A DNA stretch of 64,000 nt from Prochilodus magdalenae (lineage: Eukaryota; Chordata; Actinopteri; Characiformes; Prochilodontidae), in assembly GCA_024036415.1 (NCBI GenBank), contig JAMWET010006936.1, positions 1,964,001-2,028,000 on the forward strand, read 5' to 3'. Below, one piece after another: positions 1-13,800 of the stretch. Made by a program: the position numbers and the translations under genes. How positions within the stretch are numbered: position 1 is the stretch's first letter; each line of letters starts with the position of its first letter. A model generated the notes under the pieces. It saw only the letters and a list, made by a program, of their open reading frames with translations. It searched no databases and had not been told where the DNA came from.

Positions 1-372
1 GATTCCAGTCATTTCAGCTTCTCCTTTGTTGTTTTATAATCTGCTGCAGTAATCTGACCTTTCTAAAAAAAACAGTAATGTCTTTTCTATGACCAAGAGA
101 TATAGCTTCCCACACGGTTGTTCAAGGTACAAGAAGCTGCTCACCTTACTAAGGGTTAAAAACTTAATCAGTTTCATGAACAACAGGCACCACTGTTGAT
201 CAAGCCAAATCTGGGGAGTTTACTTTGCATTAATGACCAACAGGCTAATCAATATGTGCAAGTCAAGGTTCAAGTTACAGTTTGATCAATGTAATTAATT
301 TTTCATGGTTCAACAAACATTAACATTTTATATTTATATATATTATTTGTTTGTACGTACAGATGTAGTAAC

Positions 373-427
373 AATGGAAGAAGAAGACCAACAAAATGAC
401 AAACTTGTGAGAGTCCAAGCCAAATAG
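373..427 (+). other. Possible terminal coding exon of an unidentified upstream gene
   Basis: An AG at 359-360 is followed by an open stretch that reads through a Met-Glu-Glu-Glu-Asp segment and ends in Lys-stop (TAG at 425-427). It has the look of a short acidic last exon. I do not recognise the protein. It lies only about 240 bases before the tentative fkbp15 first exon, so it could be the end of a same-strand neighbour whose body lies before the window. Chance is an equally good explanation. Confidence 0.15.
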
Positions 428-664
428 GTGGAGCGTACATCCATAATCAGGAGCCGTTCCTCAGTCTGTGTAATTTCTCTCACATGCAAGTTATTACAGG
501 GCACTGAGAGTGGCTGGTCCATGCTTAGGCTAGGCGCTCACTGGGCTCTACACAGTCAGGGAAAGACACAGTGTCTTAAATCGCAGGAAGGAGAACTTTT
601 TCTTTTCTTTCTTTTCTCCTTCAGGCTGCTTGGCCTGTTGGGTAGCGACTGAAAGCTGGCAGTC

Positions 665-711
665 ATGTCAGCCGTGTGGGACACTGACTATCTGTGGAGA
701 GAGGTGCAGGG
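665..711 (+). CDS. fkbp15: Tentative first coding exon of fkbp15
   Basis: The ATG at 665 opens a 15-codon stretch that includes Asp-Thr-Asp-Tyr-Leu, resembling the Asp-Thr-Asp-Phe-Leu near the N-terminus of mammalian FKBP15. It ends in GG before a GTCAGT donor. The split Gly codon fits exactly the single leading base of the next exon at 1898, giving Gly-Ala-Lys-Leu-Ala-Ser-Leu-Phe across the junction. The phase match (one in three by chance) and the short motif are the only support. The donor is not strong, and the true first exon could lie before the window. Confidence 0.4.
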
Positions 712-1693
712 GTCAGTATACTCACTTCTGAGCTCTAAGAGATGGACGATATCCCGTCCTGTTGGGTATATTGATTAGGAACATGTTGGTTGGAGGTCTG
801 GTCATGATCCCTCTGCTCTAAATTGATTAGGATGGATGTTTTTTGGCTTGTTGCTGCTTGTTTGAGTTGTAATAATGATTTGACATATTTTGTTTTATGT
901 TGATCCAGACAATAGTGCAGTTGCTGTCCAGTGATTTTGTGTATGATTATTTGTTGTCTTTTTTAATTTACATTAAATTAGTCCCTTGGTTTGTTTGTAT
1001 TATCTCTTGGACTTTGAATGTGCAGCATTACACCGAAAACAGCCTGTGTGAAACTTCTGTTCGCACTAGTGATCTCCTTCTCCAAACACTCAGCATGGTC
1101 TGGAATAGGTCATTGACTGGTGACTTGTTTTGTGGAATTTATAGCATATTTTTGCCTAAAATGCCTTACCCATTCAGCTGTGTACTTGTTGTGTAGTTTG
1201 AATGGCAATGAAGTTCACTTTGATTTTGACAGTAAATAAAATGTGAGTAAATCATATAAATAGTACTATAGAGTTTTATTTTTGACAGAGAGGAGTGAAA
1301 TCAAGCGTTACAAAAATCCATGTGTTGCTGTCCATCCTACCTCTGACTGAAATCTCAACTGAGTATTGTAGGGAGAGTTATATAAACCATTGTATAATAT
1401 AGAAAGGAAAAAAAACATTTGGGATTACTTAAACCATATGAAGCAGAAAATGCAGCCAATTTCTTAGACTAAACTTTGGATGTATGAAAAAATACCCCAG
1501 CAGTCTCTATAAAAGAACAGAAGCTGTAATACAGGTAAAGGGTAAACACAGTAGATCATTTAAACAATTGTAGTTTAATTTTCTTAAAATGTTTTTCTTG
1601 ATACTGAAAACTAAATAGCCTGTACTTAAAAGTTTTATTTGGAAACAGTGCTCACTCACAGCCTGTGTCCTGCAGAACCCCTTGCCCTGTACA

Positions 1694-1787
1694 TCTGTCT
1701 GTGTGTCTGTCTGTGTGTCTGTCTGTGTGTCTGTCTGTGTGTCTGTCTGTGTGTCTGTCTGTGTGTCTGTCTGTGTGTCTGTCTGTG
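1694..1787. repeat. 12-bp-unit TCTGTCTGTGTG microsatellite
   Basis: About eight tandem copies of a 12-base TCTGTCTGTGTG unit in fkbp15 intron 1. The unit length is a multiple of three and has no stops in several frames, so it yields artificial Gln-Thr-Asp-Thr or Cys-Leu-Cys-Val open frames on both strands. Confidence 0.95.
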
Positions 1788-1897
1788 CCTTATTGGCCAA
1801 ACTATTGTTTGGCCAATGCTTTTAGGTGCTTAGGTGCTTTTAGTTCCAAGTAATGTAAAGAACACACATTACCATGTGTCTGTGTCTGTTCTCACAG

Positions 1898-4800
1898 GGC
1901 AAAGCTGGCCTCTCTTTTTGACCTGGACCAGGCTGAAAGTCAGGGAAACGAGTCCTTCCAGTTCACAGCCCCCAAGCAGCCCAAAAAAAACTCCACTGCC
2001 ACCGGTACACTTAATAACACAGTTCACAGCATTCTGTTTTTGTCACCATCAAATTAATCTTGATCAGTAGGAGGTAAATATGGATGCACATATGTTGACT
2101 GAAAGTCAGGATGGGCGATACAGACAAAAATAACAGATAAGATGCACAGTGATATTGGAATCATACTGGTATCAAAAGATGACTGCTTAAAAATTATAAG
2201 TATCTGACTATGAATCGGCAGATATTTAAAATCTGTATTTGATGATGCGCACTAGAGCAGAACTTTTAGACAACACTGGGTTGCTGTGCTAAAATGTGTA
2301 TATTTTATTAATTTTGCTGTTTATACTACTTACTGTTTTACTATACTGTGCTGTAATACTTACCCATGTAGGTGTAGTCTCAGTTTGTACTTTTTATAGT
2401 TGTAGAAATTAATGTATAAATGTGTAGATATGAGTAATTGCCATATCCATGTGTCCCTAATGTTTAACCGTAATTTTCTGAAAAAAAATATTTTGCAAGG
2501 AACAGAAAGGAAAAAAGAAATAACTAGTAAAATAAGCTTATGAAACAATGTAATGGTGGAGTAAACTGACATCCAGTCAGCTGCTTATTACTGCAGTTTA
2601 TGCAGACTGACTGTTGTCCGTTACAGACACTTTATAATTAGTCCTTTTTGCTATTCATTTAAATACTTATAATGCCCACAGTGTACTAAAAAAGTATTTA
2701 TGTAATTTGACATGAAGATTATGTATTTAGGTCCACCTTCACAGAAACCAGCCCCTCCTCCAACAGCTCCAGCCGTCCTGTTTGCTACTGGTGTCCACGC
2801 GTTCCGCTTGTGAGTAAATATGAATCTTTATCTGAGACACTTGACTCCTTTCTCTGGCTCCTCTAGAAGTTTTAACTATGTCGGGTTTTCAGTGTAAACG
2901 GACAATACGTGACACAAGGCAAGTTGGGTGCTGCCATCCTGGGAAACCATGTGACCAAGGAGGTGAGAGGATAACAAACAACAGAGTAAATAATCAAACT
3001 GGATAAAAATTAAATAGTGTGCAGAGTATGTTTGATGGTTTTCCTTGTGTTTATACTTTGCAGTACACTCTCCTGCTGTATGGCAGTCAGCAGAAGCACA
3101 TTGCCACAGCACGAATATACCCTGGATTTGTCCTCACAGTAATTTCCTCCAATCCCCCCGTTTCTTCATTTCTTCTCTTTTCTCTTATTAATATTCTTAA
3201 TATTCGTCATTGTTCATTCTTCTTCACAGGTCCAACCTGGTAACTATACAACATTCTACGATGATCAGCGTCAGAACTGGTCTCTGAAGTTTGACACAGA
3301 AAAGGCTGGATTAGACTTTTGTAAAGAGGTATGTGTTAATTATGTGTTATATAAAGTTAGAGCAGTGGTGCTGTAAATGTTTTTCCTTTTTTTCAAAGTG
3401 CACTTGCAGATATTGCTGTGTACATCGAGCTTTATTGCCAATATTAGATACAGCAAATAGCATCTAGGTTGTGGATTAAAGCTTGTAAAGTACATTATGC
3501 TTTTAAGTGACTGAAGGACTGCACAATATACTGTTTATTGATCACTACTGTAACACTGACTTTTGTAGAAAACTCAGAGAAAGGTGTTTTAAGCTGAGGG
3601 TGCATTGATGTGACATGCAACATGACATTGTACCAAATGCCATTTTTTTCTATACTTGATGTCTTCATTTGATGTGAGTCAGAATCTTTCTCTCTCAGGT
3701 GTGTTTAGCTAAGTGGAACAGCCAGAGCGGTGTGGACACTGTATTGATCCAGGACCTCTTGCACGGTGAGGGTCGGCCTGTAGATATGGGAGACACTGTG
3801 GAGGTGCTCTTCTCTGGCTGGCTGTTTCAGAACCATACCATGGGACAGGTGCAGTTACTCATACTGCTGTGTTTTAAATGCACTTTACTCACTGCTTTGT
3901 TTGTTTTCACCATTTCCAGAACCAGAATCTATGGATTGGCTAATAACATTATTTGTTAAAGTGTTTTTCTAAGTGCTAAAGTTCTCTAGACAGTTTTGTG
4001 GCAGTCATGTGAGGGCATGCGGGCAAAGATTGAGTACTTAATGCCAGGGTAGGAGTTTTTGTCCTGGAGTTAGGCTTTAGAGTTTAAATGTTCTCTGTGA
4101 ATACGTCTTTTCCCTTGTGGTACTGCACAGCTGCCTATTAGTAATTCATGTCATGCACTCTTCACCTAAAGTTTCTAATTAGGCTTATAATTAAATTTCT
4201 GTTGTGCTTTTTGTACCACCAAAGGTTTGTTATATTAGGAGGCCTGTGTGTTTCTGTCTTGCAGATGTTTGATTCCAACATGGGTAAAAACAAACTCCAT
4301 CAAGTGAGGCTGGGATCTGGAAAGGCCCAAAAGGTAAGCTATTTCTGTGGTAGTAAGTGCTGTTGCTTCTCATACAGTTGAATCAAAACTGTTGTTGTCT
4401 ACAATAATAAAATCTAGATTTTTTAATCATATAGGGTATAGTTGTAATAATAGTGATGATACTAATAAGTAGAAAACGTGTCTTTTAGGGGTTGTTCAAA
4501 CTATTTTTCCTGTTGACTTTACTGCTTGGCGACAGCGCTGATGTGGACTCGTCACTGATTACCTTATTACCTTATTACATTATGACATTAGCAGCATGAA
4601 TGTCTCAGAGTCAGCTGAGGAGCCTGTTTTTTCCAGGATCTGTATCTTTCCTGTTTATTAAAGGCTAGCATGTTTTACTCTACTGTGGAGCGAGACCTGT
4701 GGAGTTTGGTCTGCCTCTCTGCTGTACTGCAGTTTCCCAAAAACCACATCAAAAAGTCATGTCATTGGAGAAGTGTCATGACGCCCTATAGACCTGTAAC

Positions 4801-7800
4801 GTTTACAGTCAGCTGGTCTTATTTTTGTTATGGTGCTCTTTCTCTGTCCTAGTCAGATGCAAATATGCAAGATTTGGGAGATCCATATATCCTATTTATC
4901 TGTCTGTCTGTCTGTCTGTTTTAGGGCTGGGAGGAGGGGATGGTGGGGATGCAGAAAGGAGGACGCCGTCTTCTTATCGTGCCTCCCAATATCAGTGGGT
5001 CAAAGGGCATTCCAAGCTGTGTACCATTTACCAGCACTCTGATTTTTGATGTGGAGATTCATCAGGTGGCCTGTCCCATTTACTCTATACTGTAACCATC
5101 TGAAAGACAAATCAGAATTTAGGCAACATTAACTGTTGTAACAGTTTTGCTGTGGCTGATAGTTGAGGACAGACCAGCGTGATTTTTTTTTTTTTTACAT
5201 CACCAACTCTTTAGGTTAATTTCTCCGAAGATGGAGACTGCCTTAGTAATGAATCCTCAGACTCTATGAGTTCCTCATCAATCCTGGCTCTGGACAACTC
5301 AAATACTGACCAGTCTGCCATCTGTGTTTCTCCTGACCAAGGGTTTGTTCAAGACATCCTTTAATGCCCTGTGGTGTTTTTAGTCAAGTTTGTTTGTGTT
5401 GACTGTACTGGTGTTTTAATGAGTGCTGCAGTATGTATTTGAATTAATGAGTGTTTAATCTTTAGAGAGCAGGCACCACAGGAAGGACTTCAAAATGAGC
5501 TTCAGAAGGTGAGTGATTTTTAAGTAGTGAGTGTTATCGCACCAGGTAGATATACAGGTGTAATCAAATGCTGCTTGCACTTTTACAATGATCATTTTCT
5601 GAAGTCTAGCACCTGACCTGTACCCGTTTGTCTGCTGGGCTGTATTTTCAGACATCTTGGCATAGTTATAGAGATCCTTAATGTTGTCCTGCTATAATCC
5701 ACCCCATGCAGCTTGAAAATTCTCACACAGTTCCTGTGTATTTTGTGGTAGTGGTAAAGTGACACCAGGGCTTCAGGACATGTGGTGTTGGCAGAGATGT
5801 ATAGTAACGAAGTAGAACTACTTCACTACTGTACTTAAGTACTAAAATGCTGTATCTGTACTCTACTGGAGTATTATTTTTTTCTCCTACTTCCACTTTT
5901 ACTTCACTACATATTTTGGATGAGTTTAATACTTTTACTCCGTTACATGTTTTATGTGCTGCATCGTTACCCGTTACAATTATAAAAATGGGTACAAATA
6001 ATTTCAAACCCGCATTATCACCGGGTTTGATGAAGCCGCCTCAACATTGAGCAGAGCAAGCGTTCAAGCTGTGGCCGCGCACACTGCTGTTGTTCCGTTC
6101 ACACTGCTGCTGCGTGGAGAACACTAACGCTAGGGTGACGTAGTTTATTTTGAGATGGAAGAAACACCATCTTCACTACCTTCAACTTCCAGTGATCCTG
6201 GTGGTGAGGAGGGTGAGGAAGGAGACTGTCCCTGGCCCTACCCCTTTCAGCATCAGCAGCCTGCGAGAGGCTTTTTAGTATCGCTGGGTTAGTCTTTAGC
6301 CCTAAAAGAGCAAGACTGAATGCAGTCAATTTTGAAAACCAACTACTTTTGAGGATAAATAGAAGATTTCGAACTTCCTAAAAATGACGCTTTATGCATA
6401 CCATTTTAGGAAGGGCACAAGCAGGGAAGAGAAGGGAGGTATCTTTTAAAGGGGAAGGGAGATCTAGCTCAGTGTTTTAAGGTGCTCTAGTCACATTTAT
6501 TTTTACATAAGTAATACTTGAATGTGGCCTAATGACCTTTGAGATCTTTTAGTTGTCCTAACAAGTCGAGAATGAAAAGAAAATGTCTAACGTCCAAAAA
6601 AATGACTGCTTTATGCACACTAGTTTAAGAAGGGAGTAAGTATGGAGAAAAAACCACAAGCAAGAAAGAGAAAAGAGGGATGATTTAAAGGGGAAGGGAC
6701 ATACTTGATCGTTTTTGTTTACAGTGAGTTAAGCTCAGTGTTTTAAGGTGCTCTCCTCACTTGCTTTTACATACAAAACACTTGTATTGCTGTCAATTCT
6801 GTTTAGCCTTTCTTTTGGGCTTGTTTAGAGAGTTAGCTGATGACTCCGTGTACCTGTACTCTGTCTTGTACATTCCTGTCATTGTAGTGCAGCCAAAGTT
6901 ATTGTGACAGTCCTCAAGCATTTGAAATAATATAAACAATGACATTCAAACTTTTGAGTGCTTTCTGAAATAACTACATAACACAATACACAATTGTACT
7001 TTTACTTTCAGTACTTAAGTAGTAAATTTTAGAATAAACTACTTGCAATACTTAAGTACAAAAATTGTTGAATACTTTAGTACTTCCACTTAAGTATGGT
7101 GCTCAAAGAACACTTCTACTCAAGTCACTGTTTTGATAGAGCACTTGTAATTTTACTCAAGTCTGGGTCTCTAGTACTTTATACATGTCTGGGTGTTGGA
7201 CAACAAACTTCATCTTGGCGCTGACAACGGTGCCTCCGCACATGGATTTGTTGGTCGTCTCCACCAAGACAAAAGCGGGATGCGTCATGTATATGACCCA
7301 CTGCCACTCTTAGTTATTCCTTGACAATCTGGCATTAGTGGTACGGTCCGTTGGAGCGGTCTGTGTGCATGTAGTCTTGTGTTGTGTTGCCGTCTGCCAA
7401 TGGTGTTGGCACTAACGGGATGACCCATGGAGTGTCCGCTGAATGTCCACAATTGTGGCTGTTGGGGTACTCTGTGTACCTCAACCAATATGTCTGTTCC
7501 CTCTTGGTTTGTGTAGATCTCCCATATCCTTCATGACGCTGGTGCGTGCTTGTCTATTCACTGTCACAGTGTGCTGTGGTAGTATCCACACGACCAGTGT
7601 GGAACACAATAGGCTTCCCGGAACTCTATGGCGTGACCCCTTTCAAATATTTCCAACTGCTCGAACTGCTTTCAGTCTTTTCTGAGGCACACTTTGCTTG
7701 CAAAGGATGCTACTAGCACAACAGCATAGAAAGTATGCACAACAGGACGACTTTGTATAGTCAGTCAGGTAAAGTGTTGCTTTTGTGACATGTGCAGCTG

Positions 7801-10800
7801 AGCGTGAAACTTAAATCATTTGCATGTCTTACAGTATCAAACCTGCACACCAAGTTTCATTCGTATCAGCTGATTCCATCTGGGTGCAACTATTTTTTTT
7901 TAATGATGAGTATATATGCTGCTTTAATGAACTGATCATATATAATGCCCTGACTCTCAGACCTCTGATTTAGAGCCATTTTCTTGTGCTTCATTGTGAA
8001 CGATAGCCCTCCGATGCAGCCAAGGCCAAGCTGATCTCGCGCATGGCTAAGATGGGCCAGCCTATGTTGCCTTTCCTCGCAGGGGCCATTCCAGCTCAGT
8101 CAGACCCCAGTGACTCTGAGACGGAGGTAAGGAACAAAATATAGGTAGTGAATTATCCCTTAAAACAATAATTTGGCAAAAAGCCAAACTTGCAGTTGGC
8201 CGTTGTCCCAGAAGTATTTTCTTGTTGAAAGAGGAGTCGTGTCTGTAGGTTGCTTCTTTAGTTTTGCGTTTAACTGCAAGGCTAATGTAGCCAACTGATA
8301 ATGGAAGTTCTTACTCAACCATTGTGCACACTTCTTGCCTAAATCGTCATACAAATTATTAAGTAACCTCAAGTAACTTGCTGAAGTTCTTTCTGGGACT
8401 AAAACATTCTCTTCTTTTTAAAAAGAAGTGTTGACGGTTAAAAACGAGACTAAGGTAGGCTTCCACATAGTTATGGATGCCAAAAGCAAACAAGCTCACT
8501 AACTGTGAATGTGGTAGGATTGTTGACCTGCATAAGCAAGGCCTCTCGCAACATGCCATCGCTGCTGAGGTTGGACGCGGTAAGGCAGTCATTTAGCATT
8601 TTTTTTAGAGATCTTATGGGTCTTATGGAACAAAAAAAGTCAAGTGGTAGACCCAAAAAAAAATCACCGGCACTGAGCCTCAGGATCCAATGGCTGTCCG
8701 TCAAGACACGGGATGATCCTTAACCCAAATCAAGGCCATTATTGGAGCTGACTGCAGCTCAATAACCACCAGACGACATCTGGGAGGGAAGGGCTTCAGA
8801 AACAAAAAACGTCTTCAAAGGCTATATCTCCTTCAACGCCACAAAATTGCCCATTTGGACTTTGCAAGGGCACACCAAACAAGGGACACTGAAAGGTGGA
8901 AGAAAGTTTTATTCTCTGATGAGGAAAAAATGAACCTTGATGGTCCTGATGGCTTCCAATGTTACTGGCATGACAAGAAGATCCCACCTGAGATGTTTTC
9001 CACATGGCACAATTGGGGGGCACCATTATGATTTGGGGTGCTTTTTCCTTCAATGGAACAATGGAGCTTCAGGTTGGACAGGGGCATCAAACAGCTGCTG
9101 GCTATGCGGAGATGTTGCAGCGGGCATCCCTCATGACTGAGGGCCCTAGGCTGTGTGGTAATGACTGGGTTTTTTTAACAGGACAATGCTGCAGTTCACA
9201 ATGCCTGACTAACAAAGGACTTCTTCCACAAGGATAACGTCACTCTTTTGGACAATCCTGCGTGTTCCCAGATATAAATCCAATTGAGAACATTTTGGGA
9301 TGGATGGCAAGGGAAGTTTACAAACATGGACTGTGGATGCCCTTCATGAAGCCATCTTCAATACTTGGAGCAACGTCCCTACTAGCCTCCAGTAAATGCC
9401 TGCATCAAGCAGGCCTAAACGATTGTTTAGTGATCACCCACAATGGTGGACCTACTCATTTCTTTTTCTTTTTTTTTTACACTTTTTGATTTCTGTTTTG
9501 AGGAGGTTTTATTTTTGAGCTATAGTCTTGAACCAATCATCGTATGTCAGTACCTGATTTCAGAAATGCTCTTGTAACTGTGTGCCATCAAATCCTCAGT
9601 GACGTTTTAGCATTTTGCGTAAAGCCTTTTTAGAAGAGTAGAGAGATTTCTTTTGGATGAGCAGGTGTCTACATAGTTTTAAATGTATTGTTTTATTAAG
9701 AACAGGAATAACACCACCTGACCCTTCGATACATATCTGCGTTCTGTCTCCCTGCATAGAACATCAGTGAGTCTGGGACAAGTAATGACCCGTGCCTTCC
9801 AGTCATCAACACTAAATCCTTCCCACAGCCTGTACAGATGGCTTCCAAACCTCCGTCCTGTGCTGGTGAGTGCTTGCCTTCTTCCATATTCACTACTGTT
9901 TTTTTCCATATGTTCACCTATTTGATACTTGATAATTATTTTTTGTAGCCTCCGCAAAACCAGTGGTTGTCCAGCACCCTGAGGCAAATACTGCTTGCTT
10001 TGCCCAGCAGGTGGACATCAGCTCCGGACAAACTTTCCAGGCAAGTCTGCATCTACGCTATTCATTTTCTTCATATATTAGGCTAAAGACAAGATTTGAT
10101 TCCCACCAAATCAGAACATCATCCATCCTTATTGTCATGCATATTTAGAGATCTACATTGCCTGGACCTAATGAAATAATGTTTAATTTTCTTTTAAATG
10201 AAGTACAAAATCGTGGAATAATAGTGGAAGTTTGGCTCAGTCTTTCTTAATACAGGTGTATTTGCTTAACAGTCCATGATTGTCATCATCAACTGATGAT
10301 CCTGTTCGTCATGGGTCATTTCCAATTGAAGATGGTTCTGGACCTGGTATTGGCTTGCTAAACTAATCATGGACTTTCCAGGAAAATAGGTTGTCAGTGT
10401 CAGCATGCATCTTAAATCCCAATATATGCCTCACTGTCAATGATACCTTTACACATATGCAAATCACCAGTGTCGTGGGCTCTTATGCACCACAACATGA
10501 AAGAGCCTGGCGGATAGTCAAGTCCCGCCTTTTGTTTTTGGTTTTAATTTTCTGTTCTGTCTTTGCTCAAACAGCCTTGTGCTACGTCTCATCTGCAGCC
10601 TTTCGCACCAGTCTTTCTACCTCAACACATGCCATACCAGGGTAAGCATGATGAACACGGTACTAGAACCTTTATCTGATGCTGAATATTACTTTAGGAG
10701 TGTAAAGTGCATTTATGTTAAATCACTATGAATGTGGAAATTCAGCTATTTTCAATATCAGAATTACAATTGATTATAGTAATATAAAAAAAATATATTT

Positions 10801-13800
10801 AAATTCTCAGGCTTTTATAGTGTAAATAGTGAGCTGTATTGTTTTTATGGTCTGTGTTCTGCAACTGTATACATATGTCCTTCAGGAACAGTGGTGTGTT
10901 GAACATTTTAAAAGAATCCAATTAAACTGAATTGTGGTAAAACTGTATATTGTATAAAGCACTGACCCATTTACTAAAGAATATATTCGAAGTGTATTGT
11001 TTTTTGGTTTTACCTTTCATCTGGCTTTTCAACTGCCTTAATCGTTGATTGTATTTGCACACATACCTTTTAATGAAAGTATATCCCCCCCACTCCAAGG
11101 TCCTGACCTCAGCTCTTTCCTGATAACCGAGTCACGACAACAAAACACTGAAATCCGTTTAGCTGTTGAAAGGGTGGCTGACAGAGTGGACCAGTTGGCC
11201 TCCAAGGTACAGCATGCTGAGTTTACTTCTGGTTCAGTTCAGCACAAATTCAGGCAGGCAGTGTGTTCACCTATTGAGATATGAATAGAGATTCATTCCA
11301 GAAATAATAAGAAGAACAAAATGTTGTTGAATGATTCTACTGTTCCAGATGACTAAAACACTAAAAGTGCATTTGCTGTGATTTGAAATGTGAACACATC
11401 TGGATACTGGCTGAACAGAAACACAGTTTTTTTTCCAGATAAGTGCACTGAAAATCAGTAAAATATGATCTTAACTTTCTCTTCCAGGTGGACGACTTAC
11501 AGACTCACGGTTTCTGCTCTTTTGGCCTATCAGCAGTGTCCTTGGAAACAGCCATGATCTTGCAGAACATACAGAGAATCATTCAGGTATTATTTTTCTC
11601 AGTAGAAATTGGTTTGGGATTATTGTTTAAACGGCCTGTGTTTCTGTTCTGCAGGAGAATGCCACATTGAAGAAGGAGGTTCTTGAAAAAGGATCCAAAG
11701 TGGAAGAGCAGAGTCGCAAAATAGGAGAGCTGATTGAAGAGAGGCAGAGGCATGTTTTCCAAAATAGTTCTCCCCACCTGCAGTCTGTTTCATACACTCT
11801 ATGTCCATAAGTATGCAGACACCTCTAATTAGTAGGATTGTCTATTTAAGGCATACCCAACACTGACATAGGTGCTCTGTTGGGCACTTAGCAACATTTG
11901 TACAAGGATATGACACTTGAAGCATCATTGATCATCTCTGAAAAGAGTTCCACCGAACAATGTTGCAGAATAATGGAGGCTGTCATTGTGGAAAAGGGAG
12001 GACAAGCTCCCTAATAAAACTCTAGTTCAGGCAGGTTGTCTGGTTGCTTTTGGAAATCTGGTGCACCATGAAAGCGCTATTTATGTGTCATGTGTAACCT
12101 TAGGTACACGGAGCAGAGCAGCTTGCTGAAAGAACAGAAGAACGATGTTCTGCAAAACAGTAGCCAGCACAACCATGCCAGGCTACTACAAGCCGAACGA
12201 GAAAAGGTACGATGAACTCTTGTGCAAGTGGACCTCACTGGCAGCCAAGCTATGTTTCACACATTTTGAGGTTTTTAATAGATTTTTGATTCTGAGGTCA
12301 TGATTGTTGATTATATAGAGCTCAGATTACAGACATAGCTTTTCAAGAAAATACAGTTTGAAAAGTACCTTTTTTGCCCCAGTTTTGGGAATAGTTAAAA
12401 AGTAATCCATTTTGGTGATTGTTATAATTATACTTTAAGGGCATTACTATTGTGGAAAACTGATTTATCTCACTTTTTTTGAAAGTGGGGTTTTGAAATG
12501 TATTTCAGTCCATACATGAAAACTAAACTGCAAACACAGGCTGCTTTGAATTGATTGTCTACATAATGTCACAGGAGTCAACATGAATACTCTTGCCCAT
12601 GGTATTCAGTCTACAGCAGTTCAGTGTTGTCCTTTCATGTTTAAGTTCTAAGGTATTTTTTAGATCTGGGTGCATTTTAAATTAGGTACAATACAGGACA
12701 GCTTTTCGGAACAGAGTTAGATCAGTAATAGCCTGATTCATTCCAAAGGATAAAGAGAGGCAGGGAAAAGGTCATGGAAAATTAAATGATGTCACTTTTT
12801 GGTACATTAAACCACAGAAACGGACCAAAAAGAGAAAAAATGAATCTATGCCTTTTTAATGAGTGCCTCCTGGGAAAGGTCCTCTTGCTACCTAATACGT
12901 TAATATTGCGTCACTCTCAGAAAAACACAAATCTCAGTAAACTGCAATTAGGATCAGTAATGATATAAAGCAAAGTCACTCTTCCTGCCTTTGAACAAGA
13001 CTATATCCAATTATGATGATAAAAATTATTAATGGAAATTATGATGCAAGTGACTGTAATGTGAAGACACGAATATAAACTGTTATTACTTTATTAAAGG
13101 CATGATAATCATATTCCTTTAAGCTGTTACTTCCAAGTTTATTTATATAGCACTTTCCATGCCATAACTCAAGATCCTTTATGCAGTTTTTCTAGTACAA
13201 ACTAGATATGAAGCATAAAGACACATTTGGGAATGACATTAAAAGAAGGCTGTCAGAGGAGACAGTTAGTTTTAATACACTGTTTTAGTTTACTTACTTT
13301 ATTGCCTTACACTTATTGCAATCCTGAGCATATTGTGGATATTGTCAGTACTTAACAATGACATATTTTTTTTTATAGTAATAGAGATTTTACACAGGCT
13401 CTTAAGTGGTGTCGCTATTAGAAGTTTTGTTTTGATGATTAATGGTGAATCATAAAATGTAATTCATAGCATTTAAACATATAGACCGGTTTTCACCATT
13501 GTCCCAACAGGTGCATTTAGCTGAAGAGCTCAGTTCCTCCTCCTCTCGTATTTGTGAGCTGCAGGATGAGGCAATGCATCACCAGCAGAGGGCTGCAGAG
13601 CTGCAGACCAAACTCAGTGCTGCCCTGGAGGAAGGCCGCAGCCACAGCGCTCTCATTAGCTCCCTACAGGCTCAAGTGGAAGGTAAAGGAACAGTGGCCT
13701 CTCTTAATCGAGTAATAAACAGTTTTGCTGAACGCTGCCCCTGAAATTAGGCGCCCGTGGTCTAGGAGAGGGTCTAGGCTTATGTTCATGTTGCAGTTGT

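Noticed and set aside
1507..1853. Open frames on both strands coding Gln-Thr-Asp-Thr and Cys-Leu-Cys-Val repeats
   Set aside because: They are translations of the 12-bp microsatellite, which is open in several frames; no splice or start context.
8359..9489. Several short genes on both strands
   Set aside because: Plus-strand pieces are frames of one broken Tc1-like transposase, and minus-strand ones are shadows of it.
13499..13744. A separate 81-codon coiled-coil gene
   Set aside because: It is the fkbp15 exon 13511-13682 read past its donor site.
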